Source: Flavobacterium frigidimaris
GTDB taxonomy: Bacteria; Bacteroidota; Bacteroidia; Flavobacteriales; Flavobacteriaceae
NCBI GenBank assembly: GCA_900129595.1
Contig: FQWG01000024.1
Coordinates: forward strand, 20,487 to 84,486
Length of the DNA stretch: 64,000 bases
Direction: 5' to 3'
Shown in pieces: positions 33,201 through 42,174 of the stretch. Numbering within the stretch: position 1 is the stretch's first letter; the number at the start of each line of letters is the position of its first letter. Position numbers and translations under genes: made by a program. The notes under the pieces are model-generated. The model saw only the letters and a program-made list of their open reading frames with translations. It did not search any database and was not told the origin of the DNA.

Positions 33201-36174
33201 TTAAAGTATTGTTCGATAAATCAATATTTGCTAATTTATTATTATCAAGATTCAGAACAAATAATTCAGTATTTTGAGAAAGATTAATTGTTTCGATTTT
33301 GTTATTTCCTGCGTTTAATGTCTTCAAACCCGTGAAATCCTGAATACCTGTTAAATCAGAAATTTTATTACTACTGTCATTTAAGACTAAATTGGTTAAT
33401 TTTGATATACTTAAAGTACGTACTTTTCCATTTTCACCATCTTTATCTATCCCTTGGGCGATTAGTATTCTTTCAAAATTTGGGTCAGGAATTAATGTTT
33501 GTTGTTCGTTTAGCGGACAAGCCTGAATTGAATAATTTGCAGTTGCATCTTTTGCAATCCAGTTTGCGTCAGCAAATGCGGCATCATCAACCTCGATACA
33601 TACTAATTTTGGGTTTTGGGTAAAATTGCCAAAAATCATACGTTGCATATTGGCGTTATTGCTGTTTTTCACGTTTAGATTGTGCAGGTTATTAGAAGCA
33701 CAATCTACCTCTTTTAGATTTTTGTTTTTAGAAAGATCGAGGTTTATTATTTTATTAAAACTTGCGCTTAGATGGGTTAATTTAGTATTGCGGGATACGT
33801 CTAGTGCAGGAATGTTATTGTTGTTGCATTTTAGTTGTGTTAAAAATGTATTGTCGTTAACATTCAGTGCAGTCAAACTGTTTTTAGAACAATCTAAAGA
33901 AGTTAAAGACACAAAATCTTCAATTCCTGTCAGGTCTTTAATGTTGCTGTTAGATACATTTAAGGATGCAAGGTTAAGTATGCTGGAGGTTAAAACCTTT
34001 CCATTTTTACCATCTTTGTCAATTCCTTGTAAAATTAATGCATCTTCAAAATTTGAGTCGGGAATTAAGGTGTAGCTTAAGACTACATCACAAGAATTGG
34101 AATAAGTAGCAGCCGCATCTTTTAATTTTGACCAATTCGTATTAGAATACTCGACATCGTCTACTTCGATACAGCTTAATTTTGCATATATAAAACCTCT
34201 ATAATTAGAGGTGTTGGTTATGAAATTTTTATTATTACCATTTTTAAGGTTTAAATAAGATAAGTCATAATTATAGCCACAAGTAACTTTAGTCAATAAA
34301 GTATTTTTAGAAACATCTAATGATTTCAGTGCGTTTTGATCGCAGTTTAGATTCAATAATTGTAGATTTTTAGAAAGATCCAGTAATTTTATATCGTTAC
34401 TCTCTATGTCTAAATATTGTAATGACGGATTGTTGGTAACATCCAAAGTTTTGATTTCTGTGTTTTTGCATTCAAGGCTTTGTAATGCAATGTTTTGAGA
34501 AATATCTATTATTGCTAAAGGATTCTGATCACAGCTTAACGTTTTTAATGCCGTGTTTTTTGTAACATTAAGTTCCGTAATTTTATTTGTAGAAATTAAT
34601 AATTTTTCTAAAGCCAGATTTGAGGTTACATCAATTTTGGTTAACTTATTATTAGTTAAAGTTAATTCCTTAAGATTTAAATTCTTAGAAACATCAATTT
34701 CTGAAAAATTGTTACTCCAGCAGGAAAAAGTCGACAGTTGAGTAAAAGGACTCAGATCAATTTTTGTTATCTTACTATTGGCTCCATTTGTAAGTTCTAA
34801 TGATTTTAAGTTGGTAAAATATTCTATTCCTGTTAAATCAGTTACAGCAGCTATGTTAATGTTTAGTCTTTCAGCATTTAAGGCTTTAGATTTCATTACT
34901 TTACCGTCAATTATACCATCAACACTACTCGCTATTAAACCTTTTTCAAATTCCGGATCCGGTATTAAGATATATTCAGGGGTTTGGCAGGTTATTGAGA
35001 AATTAACATTTTTGTCTTTGAATGTGTTCCAATTATTGGTAGAATAGGCAGGATCATCAACTAGGATACAATATAAACTTGGAGTGTAGTTTAGGTTTAT
35101 TTTTTGTAGTAAAGTATTTTTTCCATTCTGAAGATTTAATGTTTCAAGTCTTGCGTTTTCATGACACTGTATAGTAGTTAAAGCCGTATTTTTACTTAAA
35201 TCCAATGCAGTCAAAAGATTTGAGTTTACATACAGATTTATTATTTTTTTATTTGCAGAAAGGTCTAAGCTGCTCAACTGGTTGCCGCTGCAATATAATT
35301 CTATCAACTCCGGAAGATTAGAAAGATCTAAGCTCGAAATTTTGTTGTTAGGACAATATAAATTAACGAGTTTAGAGTTTTTAGAAACATTCAGACTTGT
35401 AATAGTGTAGTTAGAATCGCATCGCAGTGTTGTTAATTCAATATTCTTAGATGCATCCAGTGTTGTCAATTTATTGCCCATTACATATAATTGAGTCAAA
35501 GAGACGAAATCTTCAATCCCGGTTAAATTAGTAATGTTGCTGCTTGAAACATCTAACGATGTTATTGTAGCGATGTTACTTGTCTGTACTTTTCCGTCAG
35601 GCAATCCGGAATCAATACCCAAAGCGATTAATTTATTTTCAAAATTGATATCCGGAATTTGTGTGTATTTTTCTGTTCCTGCTACATATACCTGAACGTG
35701 GTCAATTAAAACCTTGAAAGCGGCATTATCAAAACTAAAAGTGGCAATTGATAAGTCGTACGACAGATTTGCGTCCGGAGTGAAGGTTGCTTCTATTTCA
35801 TTCCAGGAATTATTTTTGGCGAGAGTACTTGAAGATAAAGTAGTAGCGCTTCCGTTTTTTGATATGTTTAATGAAATTGGATGATTCCCGCTATAATTAC
35901 TATCGAGGTATTGGTACTTAAGTTTTATGGTGTAGGTAACGCCTGCCTGCAACGGAACTTGTGCAGTAATTTTAGGAGAGGAGTTTATATAGGATAATTG
36001 TGCACTAAATCTCCCTTCATAATTAGCAGTGGAGAAACTGATACCATTTGTGGCAGTCCAATTTTGAAGTGTATTTCCTGCCCAAAGATTAAGCCCCCCA
36101 TTTGGGACTAAATTGGTTTGTGCATAAATAGAAAAATTTGCCAGAAACAGCAATAAGAGTAGTTTTGTTTTCAT
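30244..36174 (-). CDS. giant leucine-rich-repeat surface protein with a T9SS C-terminal signal
   Basis: 1976 residues. Signal peptide ending SIYAQ (19); an N-terminal jelly-roll/carbohydrate-binding-like region (about 20-165); then six tandem modules (starting near residues 170, 402, 702, 893, 1170 and 1428), each opening with an IPDxNFExxLIxxGID block, containing leucine-rich repeats of the LxxLxxSxNxxL kind, and most closing with LxCIxVDD and a TYS..C segment; then two beta-domains (about 1740-1895) and a C-terminal type A sorting domain (LSAYPNPTSGSFEIEIPAAK ... PSGIYAAKIY) that directs type IX secretion. The LRR type resembles internalin/BspA-like adhesins. Probably a secreted or surface-attached adhesin or binding protein. 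Internal modules are recent in appearance and prone to recombination. Confidence 0.92.
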   Translation of the reverse strand: MKTKLLLLLFLANFSIYAQTNLVPNGGLNLWAGNTLQNWTATNGISFSTANYEGRFSAQLSYINSSPKITAQVPLQAGVTYTIKLKYQYLDSNYSGNHPISLNISKNGSATTLSSSTLAKNNSWNEIEATFTPDANLSYDLSIATFSFDNAAFKVLIDHVQVYVAGTEKYTQIPDINFENKLIALGIDSGLPDGKVQTSNIATITSLDVSSSNITNLTGIEDFVSLTQLYVMGNKLTTLDASKNIELTTLRCDSNYTITSLNVSKNSKLVNLYCPNNKISSLDLSNLPELIELYCSGNQLSSLDLSANKKIINLYVNSNLLTALDLSKNTALTTIQCHENARLETLNLQNGKNTLLQKINLNYTPSLYCILVDDPAYSTNNWNTFKDKNVNFSITCQTPEYILIPDPEFEKGLIASSVDGIIDGKVMKSKALNAERLNINIAAVTDLTGIEYFTNLKSLELTNGANSKITKIDLSPFTQLSTFSCWSNNFSEIDVSKNLNLKELTLTNNKLTKIDVTSNLALEKLLISTNKITELNVTKNTALKTLSCDQNPLAIIDISQNIALQSLECKNTEIKTLDVTNNPSLQYLDIESNDIKLLDLSKNLQLLNLNCDQNALKSLDVSKNTLLTKVTCGYNYDLSYLNLKNGNNKNFITNTSNYRGFIYAKLSCIEVDDVEYSNTNWSKLKDAAATYSNSCDVVLSYTLIPDSNFEDALILQGIDKDGKNGKVLTSSILNLASLNVSNSNIKDLTGIEDFVSLTSLDCSKNSLTALNVNDNTFLTQLKCNNNNIPALDVSRNTKLTHLSASFNKIINLDLSKNKNLKEVDCASNNLHNLNVKNSNNANMQRMIFGNFTQNPKLVCIEVDDAAFADANWIAKDATANYSIQACPLNEQQTLIPDPNFERILIAQGIDKDGENGKVRTLSISKLTNLVLNDSSNKISDLTGIQDFTGLKTLNAGNNKIETINLSQNTELFVLNLDNNKLANIDLSNNTLIWSLSISSNQLTNLDVSKNTQLDFLNVENNQLTTLDISKNVKLTDLLLGNNKFKDIDLSQNTKLSYFSVYKNSLTSLDLSNNLVLTRLVCYENQIKTLDLSKNTKLSSVNVSSNKLYKLNLKNGANSLITNINNSNFKKNPYLTCIQVDDAVFSNATWSAIIDANTSFSSEACPNEEPYTLIPDVNFENKLIALGIDKDGVNGKVVTFSIDTVTSLNVSKSAITDLTGLKDFAALTSLEAADNKLTTINVDNNLLLTNLNVSKNQLTAVNVSKNNKLLTLNCSSNTLTVLNISNNMSLSNLNCSNNAITALDVSNHLQLSNLNCSTNALTVLNVSKNTKLTVLSASINKLENLDISKNSLLKEIDCAGNNLYNLNLKNGNNVNMERVIFGNFTQNPNLLCIQVDDAAFSNEKWIAKDAKATYSSQPCETNYQYTLIPDVNFEKRLISLGIDSGAVDGKVITSKISNVTYLYIPASTEKITDLTGIADFIALERFYCFGQALTNIDLSANKKLKLVDVSGNNLSTLDLSANTAVEEVVCYSNKFTALDFSNNTALKNINASSNQLTTINVSKNTLLSTLILYTNKIANIDLSNNTALTDLTINNNKLAAIDLSKNLSLKTLNINSNSPLTGLNISKNTMLTYLDASGCYLKTLDVSNNKALITLEASGSMLEALDITKNPALTSLRVNSNQLTSLNLQNGKNTSLVLNNLLFTSNPKLYCILVDDVNYANTNWLSKKDGIATYNTECTGEMTLPVNNFTVETKSESCLGENNGEISIVGKQAFAYQASINDKTYTFTNNSLKVASLVPGVYKIKITIPEMIFEQNFTVTIAKGAIITGKSSVTSKTVDVEITAGTAPFTVFVDGAEQFQTTDATFSVDVNKAALVEVATAKACEGIFSKKVAVSDFESQILSAYPNPTSGSFEIEIPAAKNEVKIELYNFSGQLVSTKTYTIESGKAQLNLENQPSGIYAAKIYLENPEYIKIIKK

Positions 36175-36460
36175 AGATAAGATTTATGATTAGGTCGCGC
36201 AAGTGTACAAATTAGAATTCAGATTTCATTACGGGAAGACGTAAGAACATCGTTCTTTTTTAACATATTTTACATTGAAATAATTTAGGTAAGAAATTTA
36301 CTTTTGATTTAATCAAAATCTTTATTTTTAAAGTCTTAAATAAAGATTTAAGTTCTCTTTTATAGTAAGGTAAAAATCATAACACAGTGTTAATCGTTAG
36401 TTTTATGTAACAAAAAATCATAATTTAGACCCATATTTTAACTTTATTAAAAATAGATAG
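36175..36460. other. divergent intergenic region between LRR and subtilisin-like genes
   Basis: 286 very AT-rich bases between divergent genes. A possible plus-strand TAACTTTA near 36438 is one base off the -7 consensus. Nothing else I can support. Confidence 0.35.
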
Positions 36461-38095
36461 ATGAGTTCTATAAAATTAAATACATTATCTGCCTTTGCAT
36501 TACTTGTATTAGCAGGTTGCAGTGCTACTTTGCAGGCACAGGTTTCTACCTCTAAAGAAATAATTACTGCTCCTTTAGCAGTGGTTAAAAAAGCACCGCT
36601 TAGTGAAAATGAATTAAAAAGATGGAGCCATCTTGATCTAATCAAAGATTCAATTCCTGGAATGAGTGTTGATAAGGCTTACGCCGAATTATTACAAGGA
36701 AAAAAAGGCGTAAAAGTAATTGTAGGTATTGTAGATTCAGGTGTCGATATCGAACATCCGGATTTACAGGGAATGATCTGGACCAATCCTAAAGAAATTG
36801 CGGGTAACGGAATCGATGACGATAAAAATGGTTTTATTGATGATGTTCACGGATGGAATTTTCTTGGTGATGCCGTTCATGAAAATCTTGAAATGACACG
36901 TATTGTCAAAAAAGGAGATGATGGATCAGCGCAATACAAAGCGGCTTTAGCACAATACGAAGAAAAATCTAAAAAAGTTATAGAAGACAAACAACAAGTA
37001 GACTTCTTGCTAGATGTGCATAATACTATAAAAAAAGAGTTAAATAAAACAACTTACAAGTTAGAAGATTTAAGTAAAGTTTCGTCAGTAGATCCAAAAG
37101 TTGCCAGAGCTAAAATGATCATGACTCAAATTTTGACTAATGCAGGACCAACTTTTGATCCTGAGGCAGAATTAGAAGACTACAGGGAATCTGTTTACGA
37201 TCAGTTCAATTATAATTTGAATAAGGATTATGACGGAAGAAAAATCGTAGGTGACAATCCGGAAGATATCAAAGACAAATATTATGGCAACAATGTTGTT
37301 TTTGGACCAGACAAAGAAAAAGCATTGCACGGAACTCACGTTGCCGGAATTATTGCCCAAATTCGTGGTAATGATTTAGGTGGCGATGGTGTTGCAAACA
37401 ATGTCGAAATATTAACAGTGAGAGCAGTTCCTGACGGAGATGAGTACGATAAAGACATCGCTTTGGCCATTCGTTATGCAGTTGATAACGGAGCAAAAGT
37501 AATTAATGGAAGTTTCGGGAAAAGTTTTTCTCCACACAAAAAATGGGTTTACGATGCCATAAAATATGCGGCCAAAAAAGATGTTTTAATTGTACACGCA
37601 GCAGGAAATGACGGATACAATATCGATAAAACAGAAAACATTAATTACCCAAATGATTCTGAAGATAATGTAAAAGAATTTGCTAATAACGTGATCACAA
37701 TTGGAGCCATAAACAATAAGTATGGAGAAAATGTAGTAGCGCCGTTTTCAAACTTTGGTAAAATAAACGTTGATGTTTTTGCCCCGGGTGAAGAAATTTA
37801 TGCAACGGTTCCCAATAATAAATACAAGTATTTGCAAGGAACATCAATGGCATCACCAAATGCGGCAGGAGTTGCAGCATTAATTCGTTCCTACTATCCG
37901 AAACTGAAAGCCGCTCAGGTAAAACAAATTTTAATGGATTCAGGAGTAGCACTTCCTTCCATGATAATTTTAGGTGAGAATCCAAATCCGGAACAGAAAC
38001 CCGTAGCAGTTTCTGCTGCAGAATCCTCAAGAACAGCTAAAATGGTCAATGCTTATAATGCTTTATTGATGGCAGAAAAGATGTCTAAGAAATAA
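36461..38095 (+). CDS. S8-family (subtilisin-like) serine peptidase, probable lipoprotein
   Basis: 544 residues. Lipoprotein-like signal (LLVLAGC, Cys20). Catalytic triad: Asp92 in GIVDSGVDIEHPDL, His290 in LHGTHVAGI, Ser462 in LQGTSMASPNAAG; oxyanion Asn in HAAGNDGY. The Asp-to-His gap of nearly 200 residues carries a charged helical insertion (about 140-260) not seen in compact subtilisins. Envelope-located peptidase with no T9SS signal. Followed by a hairpin and then an M1 metallopeptidase gene. Confidence 0.93.
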   Translation: MSSIKLNTLSAFALLVLAGCSATLQAQVSTSKEIITAPLAVVKKAPLSENELKRWSHLDLIKDSIPGMSVDKAYAELLQGKKGVKVIVGIVDSGVDIEHPDLQGMIWTNPKEIAGNGIDDDKNGFIDDVHGWNFLGDAVHENLEMTRIVKKGDDGSAQYKAALAQYEEKSKKVIEDKQQVDFLLDVHNTIKKELNKTTYKLEDLSKVSSVDPKVARAKMIMTQILTNAGPTFDPEAELEDYRESVYDQFNYNLNKDYDGRKIVGDNPEDIKDKYYGNNVVFGPDKEKALHGTHVAGIIAQIRGNDLGGDGVANNVEILTVRAVPDGDEYDKDIALAIRYAVDNGAKVINGSFGKSFSPHKKWVYDAIKYAAKKDVLIVHAAGNDGYNIDKTENINYPNDSEDNVKEFANNVITIGAINNKYGENVVAPFSNFGKINVDVFAPGEEIYATVPNNKYKYLQGTSMASPNAAGVAALIRSYYPKLKAAQVKQILMDSGVALPSMIILGENPNPEQKPVAVSAAESSRTAKMVNAYNALLMAEKMSKK

Positions 38096-38117
38096 AAATA
38101 ATATACAGTACTAATCC

Positions 38118-38147
38118 AATGGAAGAGTGGCAGCTCTTCCATTTTTA
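38118..38147 (+). terminator. hairpin with T tail between the two peptidase genes
   Basis: AATGGAAGAG pairs with CTCTTCCATT, followed by a T-rich tail, 22 bases after the stop and 6 before the next ATG. So close to the next start it may act as attenuator as well as terminator. Confidence 0.7.
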
Positions 38148-38152
38148 TTAAC

Positions 38153-40039
38153 ATGATGATGCGAAAAATTTTACTACTTTCCTTTTTGAGTTTGGGTTTA
38201 AGCCCTGCATTTGCACAAAATGCACCATATTGGCAACAACACGTTGATTACAAAATGGAAGTTTCCATGGATGTAAAAAACTATCAGTACAAAGGAAAAC
38301 AAGAATTGGTCTACACCAATAATTCTCCGGATACTTTAAAAAAGGTTTACTATCATTTATTTCTAAATGCATTTCAGCCAGGGAGCGAAATGGATGCGCG
38401 TTTGCATACCATAAAAGACCCTGACGGAAGAATGGTAACCAAAGTAAAAGGTGCCGATGGAAAAGAGGTAAAACAAAGCCGAATTGAAACATTAAAACCT
38501 AACGAAATTGGATTCCTGAAAATTACCAATCTGAAACAAGATGGTGTAACGGCTCAAACCAGAGTTTCAGGAACAATAATGGAAGTGACTTTGGCAAAAC
38601 CAATTTTGCCGAATTCGAAAACTACTTTTACGCTGGATTTTGATGGTCAGGTTCCGCTTCAGATTCGTCGTACAGGACGTAATAATTCTGAAGGAGTCGA
38701 ATTGTCGATGTCGCAATGGTATCCTAAATTAGCTGAATTTGATTTTGAAGGCTGGCATGCAGATCCTTACATAGGAAGAGAGTTTCATGGAGTTTGGGGT
38801 AATTTTGATGTAAAAATTACAATTGATAAAGACTATACGATTGGTGGTTCAGGATATTTGCAGGACAAGAACGAAATTGGACACGGATATCAGGATGCAG
38901 GTGTAACAGTTACTTATCCAAAGAAAACAAAAACGTTGACATGGCATTTTATTGCGCCAAATGTTCATGATTTTACATGGGCAGCGGACAAAGAATACAC
39001 GCATGATATTGTAAAAGGACCAAATGATGTCGATTTACATTTCTTCTACAAAAACAATCCGAAAACAACTGAAAATTGGAAACAATTAGAGCCTTTAATG
39101 GTAAAAGTTATGGAGTATTACAACAATAGAGTAGGAGCATATCCGTACAAACAATACTCGTTTATTCAGGGTGGAGATGGCGGAATGGAATACGCAATGT
39201 GTACGTTAATATTAGGAAACGGAACCCTTCAGGGAATTCTGGGAACAGCAACGCACGAATTAGGACATTCATGGTTTCAGCATATTCTGGCTTCAAATGA
39301 ATCAAAACACCCTTGGATGGATGAAGGTTTTACAACCTATATCGAAGACAGTGCTTTGAATGAATTAAAAGGAGATAAAAAAGAAGTAAATCCGTTTAAA
39401 GGAAATTATGCAGCTTATTACCAATTAGTAAATTCAGGAAAAGAACAGCCACAAGGAACTCATGGTGATCGTTATGACGAAAACAGACCGTATAGTATTT
39501 CAGCTTATATAAAAGGAAGTATCTTTTTATCACAATTAGAATATGTAATTGGTAAAGAAAATGTAGATGCTACTCTAAAAAGATATTTTAACGATTTCAA
39601 ATTCAAACATCCAACTCCAAACGATATCAAAAGAACAGCTGAAAGAGTTTCAGGAGCGGAGTTAGACTGGTATTTAATCGATTGGACAGAAACAACAAAT
39701 ACAATTGATTACGGCATCAAAGATGTGGCAGATAATGCAGGAAAAACTACTGTAAGTTTAGAAAGAATCGGCAGAATGCCAATGCCAATAGACCTGACAG
39801 TTCAATACACTGACGGAACTTCTGAAACTTTCTATATTCCGTTAAGAATGATGAATTTTATTAAGCCAAATCCAAATCCTGAAGTAAAAAGAACAGTTCT
39901 GGAAGATTGGGCCTGGGCACAATCTAACTATAGTTTTACGATAGACAAAAACAAATCAGCGATCAAAAAAATCACCATAGATCCAAACGGATTAATGGCG
40001 GATGTAAAAGCTGCAAATAATGTTTTTGAAGTGAAGTAA
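38153..40039 (+). CDS. M1-family zinc aminopeptidase
   Basis: 628 residues with a signal peptide (ending PAFAQ, about 22; the ATGATGATG start gives three possible Met). The gluzincin motif is HELGH at 368-372, with the third ligand Glu391 after 18 residues (HPWMDEGFTTYIED). GGDGGMEYAMCTLI replaces the GAMEN exopeptidase motif. Resembles the aminopeptidase N / LTA4 hydrolase class; periplasmic or outer-envelope peptide digestion together with the neighbouring peptidases is likely. Confidence 0.92.
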   Translation: MMMRKILLLSFLSLGLSPAFAQNAPYWQQHVDYKMEVSMDVKNYQYKGKQELVYTNNSPDTLKKVYYHLFLNAFQPGSEMDARLHTIKDPDGRMVTKVKGADGKEVKQSRIETLKPNEIGFLKITNLKQDGVTAQTRVSGTIMEVTLAKPILPNSKTTFTLDFDGQVPLQIRRTGRNNSEGVELSMSQWYPKLAEFDFEGWHADPYIGREFHGVWGNFDVKITIDKDYTIGGSGYLQDKNEIGHGYQDAGVTVTYPKKTKTLTWHFIAPNVHDFTWAADKEYTHDIVKGPNDVDLHFFYKNNPKTTENWKQLEPLMVKVMEYYNNRVGAYPYKQYSFIQGGDGGMEYAMCTLILGNGTLQGILGTATHELGHSWFQHILASNESKHPWMDEGFTTYIEDSALNELKGDKKEVNPFKGNYAAYYQLVNSGKEQPQGTHGDRYDENRPYSISAYIKGSIFLSQLEYVIGKENVDATLKRYFNDFKFKHPTPNDIKRTAERVSGAELDWYLIDWTETTNTIDYGIKDVADNAGKTTVSLERIGRMPMPIDLTVQYTDGTSETFYIPLRMMNFIKPNPNPEVKRTVLEDWAWAQSNYSFTIDKNKSAIKKITIDPNGLMADVKAANNVFEVK

Positions 40040-40063
40040 TTTTCACCCTAAACATTAATACAT

Positions 40064-40102
40064 AAAAAAATGCCCGTTTAAATTAATAAACGGGCATTTT
40101 TA
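40064..40102. terminator. bidirectional terminator
   Basis: AAAAATGCCCGTTTA pairs with TAAACGGGCATTTTT over a 6-base loop, serving the M1 gene (plus) and the threonine dehydrogenase gene (minus). Confidence 0.92.
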
Positions 40103-40120
40103 TTTCATAGGCAATTGAAA

Positions 40121-41059
40121 TTAGCTCAAATGCTCAATCATATCTTTTGTCATCGATTCCAGATCAAAAGTATGTTTCCAGTCCCAGTCTTCTCTTGCCT
40201 GAGAATCATCGATACTTGCCGGCCAGCTGTCCGCAATTTTCTGACGGAAATCAGGCTCATAAGTAATGGTGAATTCAGGAATATGTTTTTTGATTTCATT
40301 CGCAATTTCAGTTGGCGTAAAACTCATCGCCGCTAAATTGTATGAAGAATGTATTTTGATTTTTTCAACCGGCGCTTTCATAATGTTAATCGTCGCATCG
40401 ATCGCATCATCCATATACATCATTGGCATTTTTGTTTCTGATGATAAAAAGCATTCGTATTTTTTATCGGCAATTGCCTTATAGAAAATATCAACCGCAT
40501 AATCAGTAGTTCCGCCACCAGGAGGTGTTGACCAGCTAATTAAGCCAGGATAACGTATACTTCGAACATCAACGCCATAAATATTATGGTAGTATTCGCA
40601 CCATCTTTCTCCGGCTTGTTTACTAATTCCGTAAACAGTAGAAGGTTCCATTATTGTGTATTGAGGTGTGTTTTCTTTTGGTGTTGTAGGTCCAAAAACC
40701 GCAATACTGGATGGCCAGAAAATCTTTTTTATTTTTTTTGCTTTCGCTAAATTCAAAACGTGAAATAATGAATTCATATTCAGATCCCAGGCAAATGCAG
40801 GGTTTTTCTCGGCTGTAGCCGATAAAAGTGCCGCCATCAAATAGATATCGGTAATTTTATGCACTTCGACAAGATGCTCGATCTGATTGAAATCTAAAGC
40901 ATTGACCACTTCAAACGGACCTGAATTAACAACGTCAGTATTTAATTTTCGGATATCAGAAGCAATTACATTCTCTGTTCCGTATAACTTGCGAAGTTTT
41001 TGAGTCAGTTCTGTCCCAATTTGACCGCAAGCGCCAATGATCAATATTTTTGGATTCAT
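40121..41059 (-). CDS. SDR-type L-threonine 3-dehydrogenase / NAD-dependent epimerase-family protein
   Basis: 312 residues from the ATG at 41059 (MNPKILIIGACGQIGTELTQ); the frame extends 14 codons further but the promoter TATATTTG lies inside that stretch (41082-41089), ruling the extension out. Rossmann GxxGxxG (GACGQIG), catalytic Tyr-Lys in STVYGISKQAGERW, and the threonine-binding type segment LISWSTPPGGGTTDYAVDIF typical of the extended-SDR threonine dehydrogenases. It oxidises L-threonine to 2-amino-3-ketobutyrate with NAD. Cytosolic. Confidence 0.87.
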   Translation of the reverse strand: MNPKILIIGACGQIGTELTQKLRKLYGTENVIASDIRKLNTDVVNSGPFEVVNALDFNQIEHLVEVHKITDIYLMAALLSATAEKNPAFAWDLNMNSLFHVLNLAKAKKIKKIFWPSSIAVFGPTTPKENTPQYTIMEPSTVYGISKQAGERWCEYYHNIYGVDVRSIRYPGLISWSTPPGGGTTDYAVDIFYKAIADKKYECFLSSETKMPMMYMDDAIDATINIMKAPVEKIKIHSSYNLAAMSFTPTEIANEIKKHIPEFTITYEPDFRQKIADSWPASIDDSQAREDWDWKHTFDLESMTKDMIEHLS

Positions 41060-41081
41060 TTGTGATGTTTTTTTAGATGTA

Positions 41082-41089
41082 CAAATATA
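41082..41089 (-). promoter_or_regulatory. -7 element TATATTTG of the threonine dehydrogenase gene
   Basis: Exact match on minus, 22 bases before the ATG at 41059; it fixes that start. Confidence 0.55.
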
Positions 41090-41189
41090 ACGTTTTCGCA
41101 AATATTTTTACTTTTCATAACAACAAATTATAAATATAACAACGATAAAGATGCTTTTTTGGATTATTCTCCGTTGAAGCGTTATGATT

Positions 41190-41383
41190 TACCGCAAAGC
41201 ACGCAAGTTTTTTTAATCTCGCAAAGGCGCAGAGGCGCGAAGTTTTTTAAGCTTATGATCTTATTTGGTCTTTAATTTTGCTAAGATGCAGCAGTTACAA
41301 GAAATATAAACTTTGCGCCCTTGCGCCTTTGCGAGATTATTTCATACTGGTAAAAAAGACTTGCGTGCTTTGCAGTTAAATTT
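41190..41383. repeat. dispersed imperfect palindrome, CGCAAAG family (full-length copy 2)
   Basis: About 195 bases from TACCGCAAAGCACGCAAG to CTTGCGTGCTTTGCAGTTAA, homologous to 15998-16223. Both ends are complementary; interior pairs such as TCTCGCAAAGGCGC / GCGCCTTTGCGAGA give a long cruciform. Confidence 0.75.
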
Positions 41384-41520
41384 TCAAAGTACCTATTCCA
41401 ATAAGACTGGTTTATTTAGAATTAAATCCTTTTAATCTGTGAAATCTGTGGCAAATAATAATATGTTAATCTACATCATTTATAGCCCAAAACAGAATTC
41501 GTAATTGTAAATTTACTTTG

Positions 41521-41528
41521 TAACTTTG
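41521..41528 (+). promoter_or_regulatory. -7 element TAACTTTG before the lipoprotein-mfd unit
   Basis: Exact TAnnTTTG match 20 bases before the ATG at 41548 and 8 before an in-frame ATG at 41536; the second start is favoured. Confidence 0.5.
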
Positions 41529-41547
41529 TAGCTTAATGTTTTACCAA

Positions 41548-42174
41548 ATGAAATATAAAATATCTCTTTTTCTGCTTTTTGTTTTTGTATTGAATTCATG
41601 TCAAAATGAAGATGAAAAACGCCGTGCTGAAAATGAAAAAGAAGCCAAAAAAAAGGAAATTATTTTTAATACTATCAATAAAGGCTGGGAGTTTATTGAC
41701 GAACCTATTAATGAAATTTCAGAACAAAAGGTAAGTTCATGGAATGAATGGCGTGAATTCTTAAAAGAAATCGCAGACAAACCGAGAAAAACAATAGGAG
41801 CGTTTCAAAAAAAATCAACAGCTATTTCGAAAAAAGCACTGGCTTTAAACGACAATATTCCTGCTGAGTTTAACGTTCCTGCAATAAAAAGCCGAATTTC
41901 TGTTTTGATCACTAAAGTCAAAATGCTGGATTTGTTTATTCATTTAAATCAAATTCCGGCTGAAAAAGTGACCTTTTTAGTGGGAGATATCAACAAAGAA
42001 TTAGTTTCTCTGGAAAGACAAATGGATAATATTATTATAAAAAGTAAAATTCCGAAAGAACAGGGAGAAGAGGATTTCTTAAAAATGTTAGACACAACAC
42101 GTGCGATTCCGAATGCAGTTGCAGTTCCAATTCAGGCACAAAACATAGATAAAAAATTACCAAAAGTTGAGTAA
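41548..42174 (+). CDS. lipoprotein, helical, cotranscribed with mfd
   Basis: 208 residues from the ATG at 41548 (MKYKISLFLLFVFVLNSC; lipid-acceptor Cys18). The mature part is charged and alpha-helical with a Lys/Glu-rich start (EDEKRRAENEKEAKKKEI) and a conserved-looking WNEWREFLKEIADKPRKTIG. No known family. It ends inside the mfd start region (8-base overlap), so the pair is translationally coupled although one product is in the envelope and the other on DNA. Confidence 0.72.
   Translation: MKYKISLFLLFVFVLNSCQNEDEKRRAENEKEAKKKEIIFNTINKGWEFIDEPINEISEQKVSSWNEWREFLKEIADKPRKTIGAFQKKSTAISKKALALNDNIPAEFNVPAIKSRISVLITKVKMLDLFIHLNQIPAEKVTFLVGDINKELVSLERQMDNIIIKSKIPKEQGEEDFLKMLDTTRAIPNAVAVPIQAQNIDKKLPKVE

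Larger units (their letters stand above)
41060..41547. other. intergenic region holding a repeat element and the mfd-unit promoter
   Basis: 488 bases between divergent genes: the threonine dehydrogenase promoter, the CGCAAAG-family element (41190-41383), a remnant of another repeat (ATCTGTGAAATCTGTGG near 41435), and a plus-strand TAACTTTG at 41521-41528 just before the lipoprotein gene. Confidence 0.55.
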
